Source: Streptomyces bottropensis ATCC 25435
GTDB lineage: Bacteria; Actinomycetota; Actinomycetes; Streptomycetales; Streptomycetaceae
DNA: 64,000 nucleotides
Assembly: GCF_000383595.1 (NCBI RefSeq)
Contig: NZ_KB911581.1
Span: forward strand, 682,001-746,000
Reading direction: 5' to 3'
Below the pieces are notes generated by a model that was not told where the DNA came from, did not search any database, and was given only the letters and a program-made list of their open reading frames with translations. The stretch's first letter is position 1; the number at the start of each line of letters is the position of its first letter. The translations under genes and the position numbers were made by a program. Of this stretch, positions 17,470 through 25,060 are shown piece after piece.

Positions 17470-17525
17470 CACACCAGTGCCAATGCGCATCAAGCGCACC
17501 ACTGCACCACCCCGGGGAGCGACCT

Positions 17526-17792
17526 GTGGACCACGACGTGTACGGCGTGGATGACGTGTACAACGGCATGGCCGCGACGGAGCTGACCCAGCTCCACGCG
17601 GTGGCCTGGCAGAAGAGCCGGCACAGCAACTCGCAGGGGAACTGCGTGGAGTTCGCCCGGCTGCCCGGCGGTGAGGTGGCGGTGCGCAACTCCCGCTTCC
17701 CCGACGGCCCGGCGCTCGTCTACACGCGCGCCGAGATCGAGGCGATGCTCCTGGGCATCAAGGACGGTGAGTTCGACCACCTGGTCGGATGA
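17526..17792 (+). CDS. DUF397 domain protein
   Basis: 88 residues. The DUF397 signature is clear: WQKSRHSNSQGNCVEFARLPGGEVAVRNSRFPDGPALVYTRAEIEAML. In streptomycetes such small proteins are encoded beside WhiJ-like XRE-DUF5753 regulators and are thought to act as their partners or antagonists in development and antibiotic control. GTG 17526 follows GGGGAGC. Promoter region carries iterons shared with the neighbouring ATPase/XRE gap. Confidence 0.9.
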   Translation: MDHDVYGVDDVYNGMAATELTQLHAVAWQKSRHSNSQGNCVEFARLPGGEVAVRNSRFPDGPALVYTRAEIEAMLLGIKDGEFDHLVG

Positions 17793-17842
17793 CTCCCGCC
17801 CGGCGGCGGGGGAGCGGTGGGGTCCGACGATGTGACACGCGT

Positions 17843-17874
17843 AGAACCGCGGCGCCGAAAGGCGCCGCGGTTCT
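17843..17874. terminator. Bidirectional terminator between DUF397 and ATPase genes
   Basis: 14-bp perfect stem with a GAAA tetraloop (17857-17860); left arm AGAACCGCGGCGCC. Placed between convergent stops, so it serves both genes; its last base is in the ATPase stop codon. Confidence 0.85.
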
Positions 17875-18389
17875 CAGTGGGCGCAGTGCGGGTCCGGTGT
17901 CCGCGGCACCTGGAACAGTGCCCACACCACCTTGCCGTTGAGTGCGCCGCCCAGTGGATGCCAGCCCCAGCTGTCCGCGAACGAGTCCACCAGGAACAGC
18001 CCGCGCCCCGACTCCGCCGAGAAGTCCTCGGAGTCGCCCGCGACCGGGCTGTCGTGGCTGGGGTCGCGCACCGCGCACACCAACCGCTCGGTCCAGCGCA
18101 TCAGATGCAGCCGTACCGGTGGATCCTGGTCGGGGCGCGAGCCGTTGCCGGAGGGCAGGCCGTGCCGCAGGGCGTTGGTGACGAGTTCCGAGACCACGAG
18201 ACAGACGTCGTCGAAGCGGTCGTCCAACTTCCACTGGCCGAGCGTGCCCCGGGTGAACTGCCGTGCCTCGCGCACCGCTTCGTAACGGGGCGGCAGCGCG
18301 CAGGACGCGGCGTCCGACACGGTCGCGGGATCAAGTGGCGGAAGTCCCTGCCGTAAGGGTTCGAGCATGGTTGATCCATTCGTCCCCAT
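17874..18389 (-). CDS. RsbW-like ATP-binding protein (HATPase, anti-sigma-type)
   Basis: 171 residues. GHKL ATPase with an N-box VVSELVTNALRHG and G-boxes DPSHDSP and ESGRGLFLVDSFADSWG. This is the short AbaA/RsbW-like class lacking a phosphoacceptor domain, typical of streptomycete anti-sigma or regulatory kinases. ATG 18389 follows GGGAG at 8 nt; GTG 18398 is an alternative. Neighbours (DUF397, XRE-DUF5753) reproduce the abaA/whiJ-type gene set. Its upstream region contains three 12-bp iterons. Confidence 0.85.
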   Translation of the reverse strand: MGTNGSTMLEPLRQGLPPLDPATVSDAASCALPPRYEAVREARQFTRGTLGQWKLDDRFDDVCLVVSELVTNALRHGLPSGNGSRPDQDPPVRLHLMRWTERLVCAVRDPSHDSPVAGDSEDFSAESGRGLFLVDSFADSWGWHPLGGALNGKVVWALFQVPRTPDPHCAH

Positions 18390-18448
18390 GCGAGGCACTC
18401 CCGGGTGTCTGCGGTCGTTGCGATGCAGCGGTGGCGCGGGACCATGGT

Positions 18449-18491
18449 TTCTGATGCGTACAGCAGATGCAAGGGCAGATGCACGTGCACG
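18449..18491 (-). promoter_or_regulatory. 12-bp iterons upstream of the ATPase gene, matching those of DUF397
   Basis: On the minus strand, 12-bp units GTGCATCTGCCC, TTGCATCTGCTG and TACGCATCAGAA run from 18484 to 18449, preceded by CGTGCAC. The first 17 bp are identical to 17351-17367. The block sits in the 287-bp divergent gap, about 60 bp upstream of the ATPase start and 185 bp upstream of the XRE gene. Confidence 0.7.
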
Positions 18492-18676
18492 CGCCCGAAA
18501 TGGACCTTCCCATGCCGCTTGCTGAACATTTTTACTGCCACCCTGCCCTTACTCCTCGCGCGTCCCGCCTGTCTCAGATGTTGAAGACTTTCCATTTCTG
18601 TAACCGGGCGAGTGCGGATCGGAGTGGTTTAGTGGCAGACTGCGGCCCTTGAAGAAGTTGGGGAGGCTGGACGAAC

Positions 18677-19540
18677 GTGGGCGCCGGTGAATCGAGCGGG
18701 TCGGTGGTGAGGCGGATGCTGCTGGGCTCGCATCTCAGGCGGCTGCGCGAGTCGCAGGGGATCACCCGGGAGAAGGCCGGGTACTCGATCCGCTCCTCCG
18801 AGTCGAAGATCAGCCGGATGGAACTCGGCCGGGTCAGCTTCAAGACCCGTGACGTGGAGGACCTGTTGACCCTCTACGGCGTCACCGACGAGACCGAGCG
18901 CACCTCGCTCCTCTCCCTGGCCAAGGAAGCCAATGTCGCCGGCTGGTGGCACAGCTACTCGGACGTCCTGCCCAGCTGGTTCCCCACCTACGTCGGCCTC
19001 GAAGCGGCGGCCCATCTCATCCGCAGCTACGAAGTGCAGTTCGTGCACGGCCTGTTGCAGACCGAGGCGTACGCCCACGCGGTGGTCTCCCGGGGCATGA
19101 AGGGTGCGAGCGAGGCCGAGATCGACAAGCGGGTGGCCCTGCGCATGGAGCGCCAGAAGTACCTGGTGTCCGAGAACGCCCCCGAGTTCCACTGCGTCCT
19201 CGACGAGGCCGCGCTGCGCCGGCCGTACGGCGACCGGGAAGTGATGCGCGGTCAGCTCCAGCATCTGATAGAGATCTCGGAGCGCCCGAACGTACGGATC
19301 CAGGTCATGCCGTTCAGCTTCGGCGGTCACGCCGGTGAGAGCGGCGCCTTCACCGTGCTGAGCTTCCCCGAGTCCGACCTCACCGACGTCGTCTATCTCG
19401 AACAGCTCAGCAGCGCGCTCTATCTGGACAAGCGCGAGGACATCGCCCAGTACGAGCGGGCGATCGGGCAGCTCCAGGAGGACAGCCCGTCCACGGCCGA
19501 GAGCCGTGACCTGCTGCGGGGGCTGCTGCAGCTCTCCTGA
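18677..19540 (+). CDS. XRE-family regulator with DUF5753 domain (WhiJ-like)
   Basis: 287 residues. Helix-turn-helix at about residues 15-70 (LGSHLRRLRESQGITREKAGYSIRSSESKISRMELGRVSF), then the DUF5753 sensing domain (YVGLEAAAHLIRSYEVQFVHGLLQTEAYA; RMERQKYL; FHCVLDEAALRRPYG; VMPFSFGGHAGESGAFTVLSFPE). This is the WhiJ-like family whose members act with DUF397 partners. GTG 18677; the GGGGAGG run is at 18659-18665, so spacing to GTG is about 11 nt. It is the best candidate to bind the shared iterons, but that is inference. Confidence 0.88.
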   Translation: MGAGESSGSVVRRMLLGSHLRRLRESQGITREKAGYSIRSSESKISRMELGRVSFKTRDVEDLLTLYGVTDETERTSLLSLAKEANVAGWWHSYSDVLPSWFPTYVGLEAAAHLIRSYEVQFVHGLLQTEAYAHAVVSRGMKGASEAEIDKRVALRMERQKYLVSENAPEFHCVLDEAALRRPYGDREVMRGQLQHLIEISERPNVRIQVMPFSFGGHAGESGAFTVLSFPESDLTDVVYLEQLSSALYLDKREDIAQYERAIGQLQEDSPSTAESRDLLRGLLQLS

Positions 19541-19645
19541 GGACCGCCGGCCCCGCTGCTTCCGAGCCTCTCCGGGTCGGCTCGGGGCCTTCACGGAGTC
19601 TCCCGAGTACCCTCCAACTCCCCTCCAACTCCCCTTACCCACACG

Positions 19646-19672
19646 TACGATGACGAGTGATCAATCTTGATC
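19646..19672 (+). promoter_or_regulatory. Promoter -10 and palindrome before aldehyde dehydrogenase
   Basis: TACGAT (19646-19651) is followed by the 6-2-6 palindrome GATCAA-TC-TTGATC (19659-19672) right at the expected transcription start, 24 bp before the ATG. This is where a repressor could act. Confidence 0.5.
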
Positions 19673-19695
19673 GATGCCGACTGATTGAGGATCAC

Positions 19696-21156
19696 ATGTC
19701 GTCCTACTTCACCGACCTGGCACAGCAGTACATCGGCGGCGAGTGGCGCCCGGGTTCAGGCTCCTGGGACATCATCGACTTCAACCCGTACGACGACGCG
19801 AAGCTGGCGTCGATCACCATCGCCACGGTCGACGAGGTGGACGAGGCCTACCGGGCCGCCAGGACGGCGCAGAAGGAATGGGCCCAGGTCAACGCCTACG
19901 CGCGTCGCGCGGTCTTCGAGAAGGCCCTCGCCCTCGTCGAGGAGCGCGAGCAGGAGATCACCGAGGTGATCATCGCCGAGCTGGGCGGCACGCGTCTGAA
20001 GGCCGGCTTCGAGCTGCACCTCGCCAAGGAGTTCCTGCGCGAGTCGATCCAGTTGGTGCTGCGCCCCGAGGGCAGAATCCTTCCGTCGCCGGTCGAGGGC
20101 AAGGAGAACCGCCTCTACCGCGTACCGGTCGGCGTCGTGGGCGTCATCAGCCCCTTCAACTTCCCCTTCCTGCTCTCGGTTAAGTCGGTCGCCCCGGCCC
20201 TCGCCCTCGGCAACGGCGTCGTGCTGAAGCCGCACCAGAACACCCCCATCACCGGTGGCACCCTGGTCGCGAAGATCTTCGAGGACGCGGGCCTGCCCGC
20301 CGGTCTGCTCAACGTCGTCGTCACCGACATCGCCGAGATAGGCGACGCCTTCATCGAGCACCCGATCCCCAAGGTCATCTCCTTCACCGGCTCCGACAAG
20401 GTCGGCCGCCACGTCGCCACCGTCGCCGCCTCGAACTTCAAGCGCGCGATCCTCGAACTGGGCGGCAACAGCGCCCTGGTGGTCCTGGACGACGCGGACA
20501 TCGACTACGCCGTCGACGCCGCCGTCTTCTCGCGCTACGTCCACCAGGGCCAGGTCTGCATGGCCGCCAACCGCGTCCTGGTCGACCGTTCCGTCCAGGA
20601 CGAGTTCACCGAGAAGTTCGTGGCCAAGGTGAAGTCCCTGAAGGTCGGCGACCCGAGCGACCCGTCGACGGTCATCGGCCCGGTCATCAACGCCTCCCAG
20701 GCGGAAGCCCTCAGGGGCGTCGTCGAGCAGGCCCTCGCCGAGGGAGCCACCGCGCTCGTCCACGGCTCCACGACCGACAACCTGGTCGAGCCGTCCGTCC
20801 TCACCGGCCTCCCCGCCGACTCCTCCCTCCTGCGGCAGGAGGTCTTCGGCCCGGTCGCCTTCCTCGTCCCCTTCGACGGCGAGGAGGAGGCCGTCACCCT
20901 CGTCAACGACACCCCGTACGGCCTCAGCGGCGCCGTCCACACCGCCGACATCGAGCGGGGCGTGAACTTCGCCAAGCAGATCGACACCGGCATGTTCCAC
21001 GTCAACGACGGCACCGTCCACGACGAGCCCCTCGTCCCCTTCGGCGGCGAGAAGCACTCCGGCGTCGGCCGCCTCAACGGCGACACGGCGGTGGACGCCT
21101 TCACCACCCAGAAGTGGATCTCGGTCCAGCACAAGCGGAGCTTCTTCCCGTTCTGA
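19696..21156 (+). CDS. NAD(P)-dependent aldehyde dehydrogenase
   Basis: 486 residues. Oxidises an aldehyde to the acid. Seen: NAD-binding SPFNFP and GNGVVLKPHQNTP, FTGSDKVGRH, catalytic Glu in ILELGGNSALVVL and catalytic Cys in HQGQVCMAANRVLVDR, with LRQEVFGPVAFLVPF and PFGGEKHSGVGRLNG at the end. The pattern is closest to vanillin/benzaldehyde-type dehydrogenases; substrate not proven. ATG 19696 follows GAGG at 5-nt spacing. Single gene with a palindrome over its likely transcription start. Confidence 0.9.
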   Translation: MSSYFTDLAQQYIGGEWRPGSGSWDIIDFNPYDDAKLASITIATVDEVDEAYRAARTAQKEWAQVNAYARRAVFEKALALVEEREQEITEVIIAELGGTRLKAGFELHLAKEFLRESIQLVLRPEGRILPSPVEGKENRLYRVPVGVVGVISPFNFPFLLSVKSVAPALALGNGVVLKPHQNTPITGGTLVAKIFEDAGLPAGLLNVVVTDIAEIGDAFIEHPIPKVISFTGSDKVGRHVATVAASNFKRAILELGGNSALVVLDDADIDYAVDAAVFSRYVHQGQVCMAANRVLVDRSVQDEFTEKFVAKVKSLKVGDPSDPSTVIGPVINASQAEALRGVVEQALAEGATALVHGSTTDNLVEPSVLTGLPADSSLLRQEVFGPVAFLVPFDGEEEAVTLVNDTPYGLSGAVHTADIERGVNFAKQIDTGMFHVNDGTVHDEPLVPFGGEKHSGVGRLNGDTAVDAFTTQKWISVQHKRSFFPF

Positions 21157-21188
21157 GGGAGACCCGTCGGCTCCGAGGATCACACGTG

Positions 21189-21227
21189 GCAGACATGCAT
21201 CTAGGCGCACACTAGGTGCATGTCTGC
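21189..21227 (+). promoter_or_regulatory. Operator of the toxin-antitoxin module (16-bp inverted repeat)
   Basis: GCAGACATGCATCTAG (21189-21204) and CTAGGTGCATGTCTGC (21212-21227) are inverted repeats with one mismatch and a 7-nt spacer. The right arm contains the antitoxin's ATG (21220), so bound repressor would cover the transcription/translation start. Conditional autoregulation by Phd-type antitoxins is well established for the family. Confidence 0.8.
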
Positions 21228-21483
21228 TACGTATCCCATCGCGGAGGCGCGGGGCAAGCTCGGGGAACTAGCCCGCCGGGCCGCCCAGCACGAGCACATC
21301 ACTCTGACTGATCGCGGCGTTCCGGCTGCCGTCCTCGTCTCTCCCGCCGAACTGGAGGACCTTGAGGACGCTCTCGCCCTTGCCCGACTGGAGCGTGACC
21401 GCGCTCTCGGTCGCGTCGAGACCCCGATCCCGCATGACGAGGCCCGCCGCGCGCTGCTTGAAGCGGCGGGGAGGGGCGAGTGA
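21220..21483 (+). CDS. Type II antitoxin, Phd/YefM family
   Basis: 87 residues. MSATYPIAEARGKLGELARRAAQHEHITLTDRGVPAAVLVSPAELEDLE is the Phd/YefM N-terminal DNA-binding fold; the acidic/helical C-terminus should wrap the toxin. No ribosome-binding site; the ATG is inside the operator, suggesting a leaderless or very short leader transcript. GTGA overlap with the toxin gene ensures coupling. Confidence 0.9.
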   Translation: MSATYPIAEARGKLGELARRAAQHEHITLTDRGVPAAVLVSPAELEDLEDALALARLERDRALGRVETPIPHDEARRALLEAAGRGE

Positions 21484-21737
21484 CCTGGCAGGTTCAGTGG
21501 GAACCTGCGACTCTCGACGCTGCCGCCGGACACCTCAAGGACGATCCCGACAGCGTCGACGCGCTGCTGCGGGCCACCGACCAACTGGCCGAGAACGAGC
21601 GACCCGAAGGGTCGCGTGCCTGGGGTGCGGAGCATCGCCGTCTGCACCACGGTCCTTGGCGCATTCTGTACCGCCTCGCCTCTGAGGCGCGCACCCTCCA
21701 CATCGAACATGTGGGCCGTACAGGCGCGTGTTCCTGA
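21480..21737 (+). CDS. Type II toxin, RelE/ParE family
   Basis: 85 residues, VTWQVQWEPATLDAAAGHL...; the RelE fold motif HHGPWRILYRLASEARTLHIEHVGRT carries the conserved basic and aromatic residues (R, Y, H) expected for an mRNA-cleaving toxin. GTG overlaps the antitoxin stop as GTGA. Confidence 0.88.
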   Translation: MTWQVQWEPATLDAAAGHLKDDPDSVDALLRATDQLAENERPEGSRAWGAEHRRLHHGPWRILYRLASEARTLHIEHVGRTGACS

Positions 21738-21814
21738 GGCCGGGGGCCCGGATCGCGTAACGGGGTCCGGTGGGCCGGGAGCCGGGTGCGAGCCGGGGTG
21801 ATCCCGCCTGGTTC

Positions 21815-21820
21815 TACGCT
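21815..21820 (+). promoter_or_regulatory. -10 element of leaderless padR promoter
   Basis: TACGCT followed by 6 nt (TGGCGC) and ATG 21827, with no ribosome-binding site. Confidence 0.6.
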
Positions 21821-21826
21821 TGGCGC

Positions 21827-22468
21827 ATGTCAGCGATCCGTCTTCTCGTGCTCGGCGCCGTGCGCCAGCACGGGCGGGCCCACGGCTACCAGGTCCGCAA
21901 CGACCTGGAGTACTGGGGCGCGCACGAGTGGTCCAACGCCAAGCCCGGCTCGATCTACCACGCCCTGAAGCAGATGGCGAAGCAGGGACTGCTGCTCGCG
22001 CACGAGATCGCCCCCTCCCCGGCCGGCGGGCCGCCCCGGACCGAGTACGAGATCACGGAGCAGGGCACCGAGGAGTACCTCCGGCTCGTGCGCGAGTCCC
22101 TCACCGCCTACGACCAGCAGCCGGACATCCTCTCCGCCGCCCTCGGCACCATGGTCGACCTCGGCCGGGAGGAGGTGCTCGGGCTCCTGGAGGAGCGGGT
22201 GCGGTCCATCGAGAAGTGGCGCCGTTCCGTGACCGAGTACTACACCCCCGAGGACGGACCCGGCCAGCTCGGCCACATCGGCGAGATCATGAACTACTGG
22301 ATCCATTCCGCCGACACGGGCGCCGACTGGACCCGCGGCCTCATCGCCCGCATCCGCGCCGGCGCCTACACGTTCGCCGGCGAGGGCGCCCCTTTCATCG
22401 GCATCCTCCCGGAGGGCCAGAAAAACCCCTACGCAACAGGCGAACCACACCCGGGCGACACCCACTGA
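21827..22468 (+). CDS. PadR-family transcriptional regulator
   Basis: 213 residues. PadR winged helix at 1-90 (IRLLVLGAVRQHGRAHGYQVRNDLEYW; PGSIYHALKQMAKQGLLLAHE; RTEYEITEQGTEEYLRL), then a helical C-terminal dimerisation region (VRSIEKWRRSVTEYY). Such regulators usually repress a neighbouring transporter or detoxification gene, but none lies directly next to it. ATG 21827 is preferred to an upstream GTG because a -10 hexamer ends 6 nt before it. Confidence 0.88.
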   Translation: MSAIRLLVLGAVRQHGRAHGYQVRNDLEYWGAHEWSNAKPGSIYHALKQMAKQGLLLAHEIAPSPAGGPPRTEYEITEQGTEEYLRLVRESLTAYDQQPDILSAALGTMVDLGREEVLGLLEERVRSIEKWRRSVTEYYTPEDGPGQLGHIGEIMNYWIHSADTGADWTRGLIARIRAGAYTFAGEGAPFIGILPEGQKNPYATGEPHPGDTH

Positions 22469-22526
22469 CAACCCTGCACCCGCCTCAGGTACGGGGCAGG
22501 GCACGTCGCGTGCAACCGCGAGTGTC

Positions 22527-22621
22527 AGGGGCGCGGGGAACTGCGCGACAAGCCACGACCCACCCGCACCCGCCCAACCACCCGCACCCTCCCAGCCCCC
22601 AGGCACCCACCCCGCGCCCCT
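22527..22621. repeat. 95-bp repeat element with 12-bp inverted ends
   Basis: AGGGGCGCGGGG (22527-22538) and CCCCGCGCCCCT (22610-22621) are perfect inverted ends. The interior has GAACTGCGCGACAAGCCACG followed by C-rich ACCCGCACCC units. It lies between convergent padR and gad and includes the gad stop codon. Likely acts as a bidirectional terminator; related copies occur elsewhere in the window. Confidence 0.65.
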
Positions 22622-24062
22622 AGTGATGGAACCCCGTCGCCGCCCCCGCATCCCGCGTCAACGGCCCCGACTGCCGCCGCAGTTCGGGCACCAGACTCCC
22701 GAGATCCTCCAGGAACAGCTCCGCGAGATCGGACGTGAACCCGTTGCGGCACACCACCCGGAGCACGGAAAGATCCTCCCGGTTCTCCGGGAACGTGTAG
22801 GCCGGCACCAGCCACCCCCGCTCCCGCATCCGCCGTGCCACGTCGAAGACGTCGTACGCGGTGACGTCCTCGCCCGTGGTGAAGGCGAACACGGGCAACT
22901 CGTCGCCCCGCGTGAGCAGCCGGAAGTCACCGAGCTTGTCGACCTCTTCCGCGAGCCGCATCGCCACGTCCCGCGTCGACTGCTGCACCGCCCGGAACCC
23001 CTCACGCCCGAGCCGCAGGAACGTGTAGTACTGCGCGACGACCTGCGCCCCGGGCCGCGAGAAGTTGAGCGCGAACGTGGGCATGTCGCCGCCCAGGTAG
23101 TTCACCCGGAACACCAGCTCCTCCGGCAGTTCCTCCGCGGAACGCCACAGCGCCCAGCCGACCCCCGGGTACACCAGCCCGTACTTGTGCCCCGAGGTGT
23201 TGATCGACGCCACCCGGGGCAGCCGGAAGTCCCACACCAACTCCTCGTCGAGGAAGGGCGCGACCATCGCGCCGGACGCGCCGTCGACATGGACGGGCAC
23301 ATCCAGCCCCGTACGGTCGCGCAGGTCGTCGAGGGCCGCGCACAGCTCGGCGATCGGCTCGTAGGACCCGTCGAAGGTGGAGCCGAGGACGCCCACGACC
23401 CCGATGGTGTTCTCGTCGCACAGCGCCGCGGCCGCCGCCGGGTCGAGATGGAACCGGTCGCCCTCCATGGGCACCTGCCGGGCCTCGACCTCCCAGAAGT
23501 TGCAGAACTTCTCCCAGCAGACCTGGACGTTGACACCCATCACGAGATTCGGCCGGGCGTCCGCCGACGGATACCGGTCGGCGTTCCGCTTCGCCCACCG
23601 CCGCTTGAGGGCCATCCCGGCGAGCATGCAGGCCTCGCTGGACCCGGTGGTCGAGCAGCCCACGGTGGCGGCCGGGTCCGGCGCGTTCCACAGATCGGCG
23701 AGCATCGACACACAGCGCCGCTCCAGCTCGGCCGTGCGCGGGTACTCGTCCTTGTCGATCATGTTCTTGTCCCGGCACTCACCCATCAGCACCCCGGCCT
23801 CCGGCTCCATCCACGTGGTGACGAAGGTGGCGAGGTTGAGCCGGGAGTTGCCGTCCAGCATGAGTTCGTCGTGGACGAGCTGGTACGCCGTCGAAGGGGT
23901 CAGCGGCGCGTCCGGGAGCCGATGCTTGGGTGGAGCCTCGGTCATCCCGCCGACCGGGTTGGCGGCCTGACCGTAGAAGGGGTTCACGGCGAGCCGGTGC
24001 CCGTCCTTCCGCCCGGCCCCGCCGTCCTGCGCGTCGTCGCTGTCCCATCGGTGCAGTGGCAT
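22620..24062 (-). CDS. gadB: Glutamate decarboxylase
   Basis: 480 residues. PLP-dependent group II decarboxylase converting glutamate to GABA, using a proton. Seen: NLATFVTTWMEPE and DKDEYPRTAELERRCV near the N-terminus, GCSTTGSSEACML, the PLP aspartate region HVDGASGAMVAPF, and the Schiff-base lysine in SINTSGHKYGLVYPG. ATG 24062 (MPLHRWDSDD) is chosen over an upstream start; the hexamer TACCGT is 7 nt before it. It diverges from tipA across a 126-bp gap that contains the tipA operator. Confidence 0.93.
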   Translation of the reverse strand: MPLHRWDSDDAQDGGAGRKDGHRLAVNPFYGQAANPVGGMTEAPPKHRLPDAPLTPSTAYQLVHDELMLDGNSRLNLATFVTTWMEPEAGVLMGECRDKNMIDKDEYPRTAELERRCVSMLADLWNAPDPAATVGCSTTGSSEACMLAGMALKRRWAKRNADRYPSADARPNLVMGVNVQVCWEKFCNFWEVEARQVPMEGDRFHLDPAAAAALCDENTIGVVGVLGSTFDGSYEPIAELCAALDDLRDRTGLDVPVHVDGASGAMVAPFLDEELVWDFRLPRVASINTSGHKYGLVYPGVGWALWRSAEELPEELVFRVNYLGGDMPTFALNFSRPGAQVVAQYYTFLRLGREGFRAVQQSTRDVAMRLAEEVDKLGDFRLLTRGDELPVFAFTTGEDVTAYDVFDVARRMRERGWLVPAYTFPENREDLSVLRVVCRNGFTSDLAELFLEDLGSLVPELRRQSGPLTRDAGAATGFHH

Positions 24063-24069
24063 GTATCCG

Positions 24070-24075
24070 ACGGTA
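24070..24075 (-). promoter_or_regulatory. -10-like element of gadB
   Basis: On the minus strand TACCGT, 7 nt, then ATG 24062. No ribosome-binding site. Suggests a leaderless transcript. Confidence 0.45.
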
Positions 24076-24127
24076 GGTCCGCTGCCCGGGACTCGCACCT
24101 CGCGCGCGGAGCATGGCGGAAACGGAC

Positions 24128-24158
24128 TTGCACCTCACGTGACGTGAGGACCCAGTCT
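24128..24158 (+). promoter_or_regulatory. tipA promoter: MerR-type 19-bp spacer with palindrome
   Basis: TTGCAC (24128-24133), 19-bp spacer, CAGTCT (24153-24158). The spacer holds the palindrome CCTCACG-TGA-CGTGAGG (24133-24149). A long spacer with a dyad is the hallmark of MerR-activated promoters; this one closely resembles the S. lividans tipA promoter as I remember it. Confidence 0.8.
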
Positions 24159-24188
24159 GGAACGCGTACCGAGAAAGGGAGCGGGAGC

Positions 24189-24950
24189 ATGGGCCACACC
24201 GTGGGACAGGTCGCGGGCTACGCCGGGGTCACGGTGCGCACGCTGCACCACTACGACGAGATCGGACTCCTCGTCCCGAGCGAGCGCACCGGCGCAGGTC
24301 ACCGCCGCTACGGCGACGACGACCTCGACCGGCTCCAGCGGATCCTGTTCTACCGGGAACTCGGCTTCCCCCTCGACGAGGTCGCGACCCTGCTCGACGA
24401 CCCGGACGCGGACCCGCGGACGCACCTGCGCCGCCAGCACGAGCTGCTGACCGCCCGGATCGAGAAGCTGCAGAAGATGGCCGCGGCCGTGGAGCACGCC
24501 ATGGAGGCACGCAAGATGGGCATCAACCTCACCCCCGAGGAACGGTTCGAGGTCTTCGGCGACAAGGACCCCGACCAGTACGCCGAGGAGGCGGAACAGC
24601 GCTGGGGCGGCACGGAGGCGTACGCCGAGTCGCAGCGCCGCGCCGCCTCGTACACCAAGGCCGACTGGCAGCGCATGCAGGACGAGGTGGCCGACTGGGG
24701 CGCGCGCTACGACGCCCTGATGTCCGCCGGCGAGGAGCCGACCGGCGAGGCTGCCACGGCCATGGCGGAGGAGCACCGGCAGCACATCAACACCTGGTTC
24801 TACGACTGCCCGTACGAGATGCACCGGAACCTCGGCGAGATGTACGTCTCCGACGAGCGTTTCAAGGCCTTCTACGACGGCATGTGCCCCGGTCTCGCCG
24901 AGCATCTGCGGGGCGCGATCCACGCCAACGCGGACCGGAGGCGCCCCTGA
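24189..24950 (+). CDS. tipA: TipA-type MerR transcriptional activator
   Basis: 253 residues. MerR helix-turn-helix (VGQVAGYAGVTVRTLHHYDEIGLLVPSERTGAGHRRYGDDDLDRL), a dimerisation coiled coil to about residue 108, then the TipAS domain (MGINLTPEERFEVFG to the end) that binds thiopeptide antibiotics. The cysteine that reacts with thiopeptides in TipA corresponds to Cys207 in FYDCPYEMH. ATG 24189 follows GGGAG. A second in-frame ATG at residue 110 has its own GGAGG, matching separate production of TipAS. Autoactivation through the upstream 19-bp-spacer promoter is expected. Confidence 0.92.
   Translation: MGHTVGQVAGYAGVTVRTLHHYDEIGLLVPSERTGAGHRRYGDDDLDRLQRILFYRELGFPLDEVATLLDDPDADPRTHLRRQHELLTARIEKLQKMAAAVEHAMEARKMGINLTPEERFEVFGDKDPDQYAEEAEQRWGGTEAYAESQRRAASYTKADWQRMQDEVADWGARYDALMSAGEEPTGEAATAMAEEHRQHINTWFYDCPYEMHRNLGEMYVSDERFKAFYDGMCPGLAEHLRGAIHANADRRRP
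24503..24518 (+). promoter_or_regulatory. Internal ribosome-binding site and start for TipAS
   Basis: GGAGG at 24503-24507, 8-nt gap, ATG 24516 (Met110) opening MGINLTPEERF. This is the position at which the short drug-binding form TipAS starts in the characterised system. Confidence 0.75.
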
Positions 24951-25000
24951 CCCATGGCGCCCCTGACCCATGGCGCGCCTGACTCATGGCGCGCCTGAAC
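24940..25000. repeat. 16-bp tandem repeat over the tipA stop codon
   Basis: GGCGCCCCTGACCCAT at 24940 is repeated exactly at 24956, with two substitutions at 24972, and partly at 24988. The first unit includes the tipA TGA stop; slippage here would only affect the 3' end. Confidence 0.75.
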
Positions 25001-25060
25001 CCGCGGCTGACCACACGGCTTGGTCTCAGTGCGGCCACAGGGCACCCTGGGGGAGCCGGT

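Noticed and set aside
22490..22625. Repeat with inverted ends as an insertion sequence or MITE with target duplication
   Set aside because: No flanking direct duplication is visible, and the copies differ too much at their ends; described only as a dispersed repeat.
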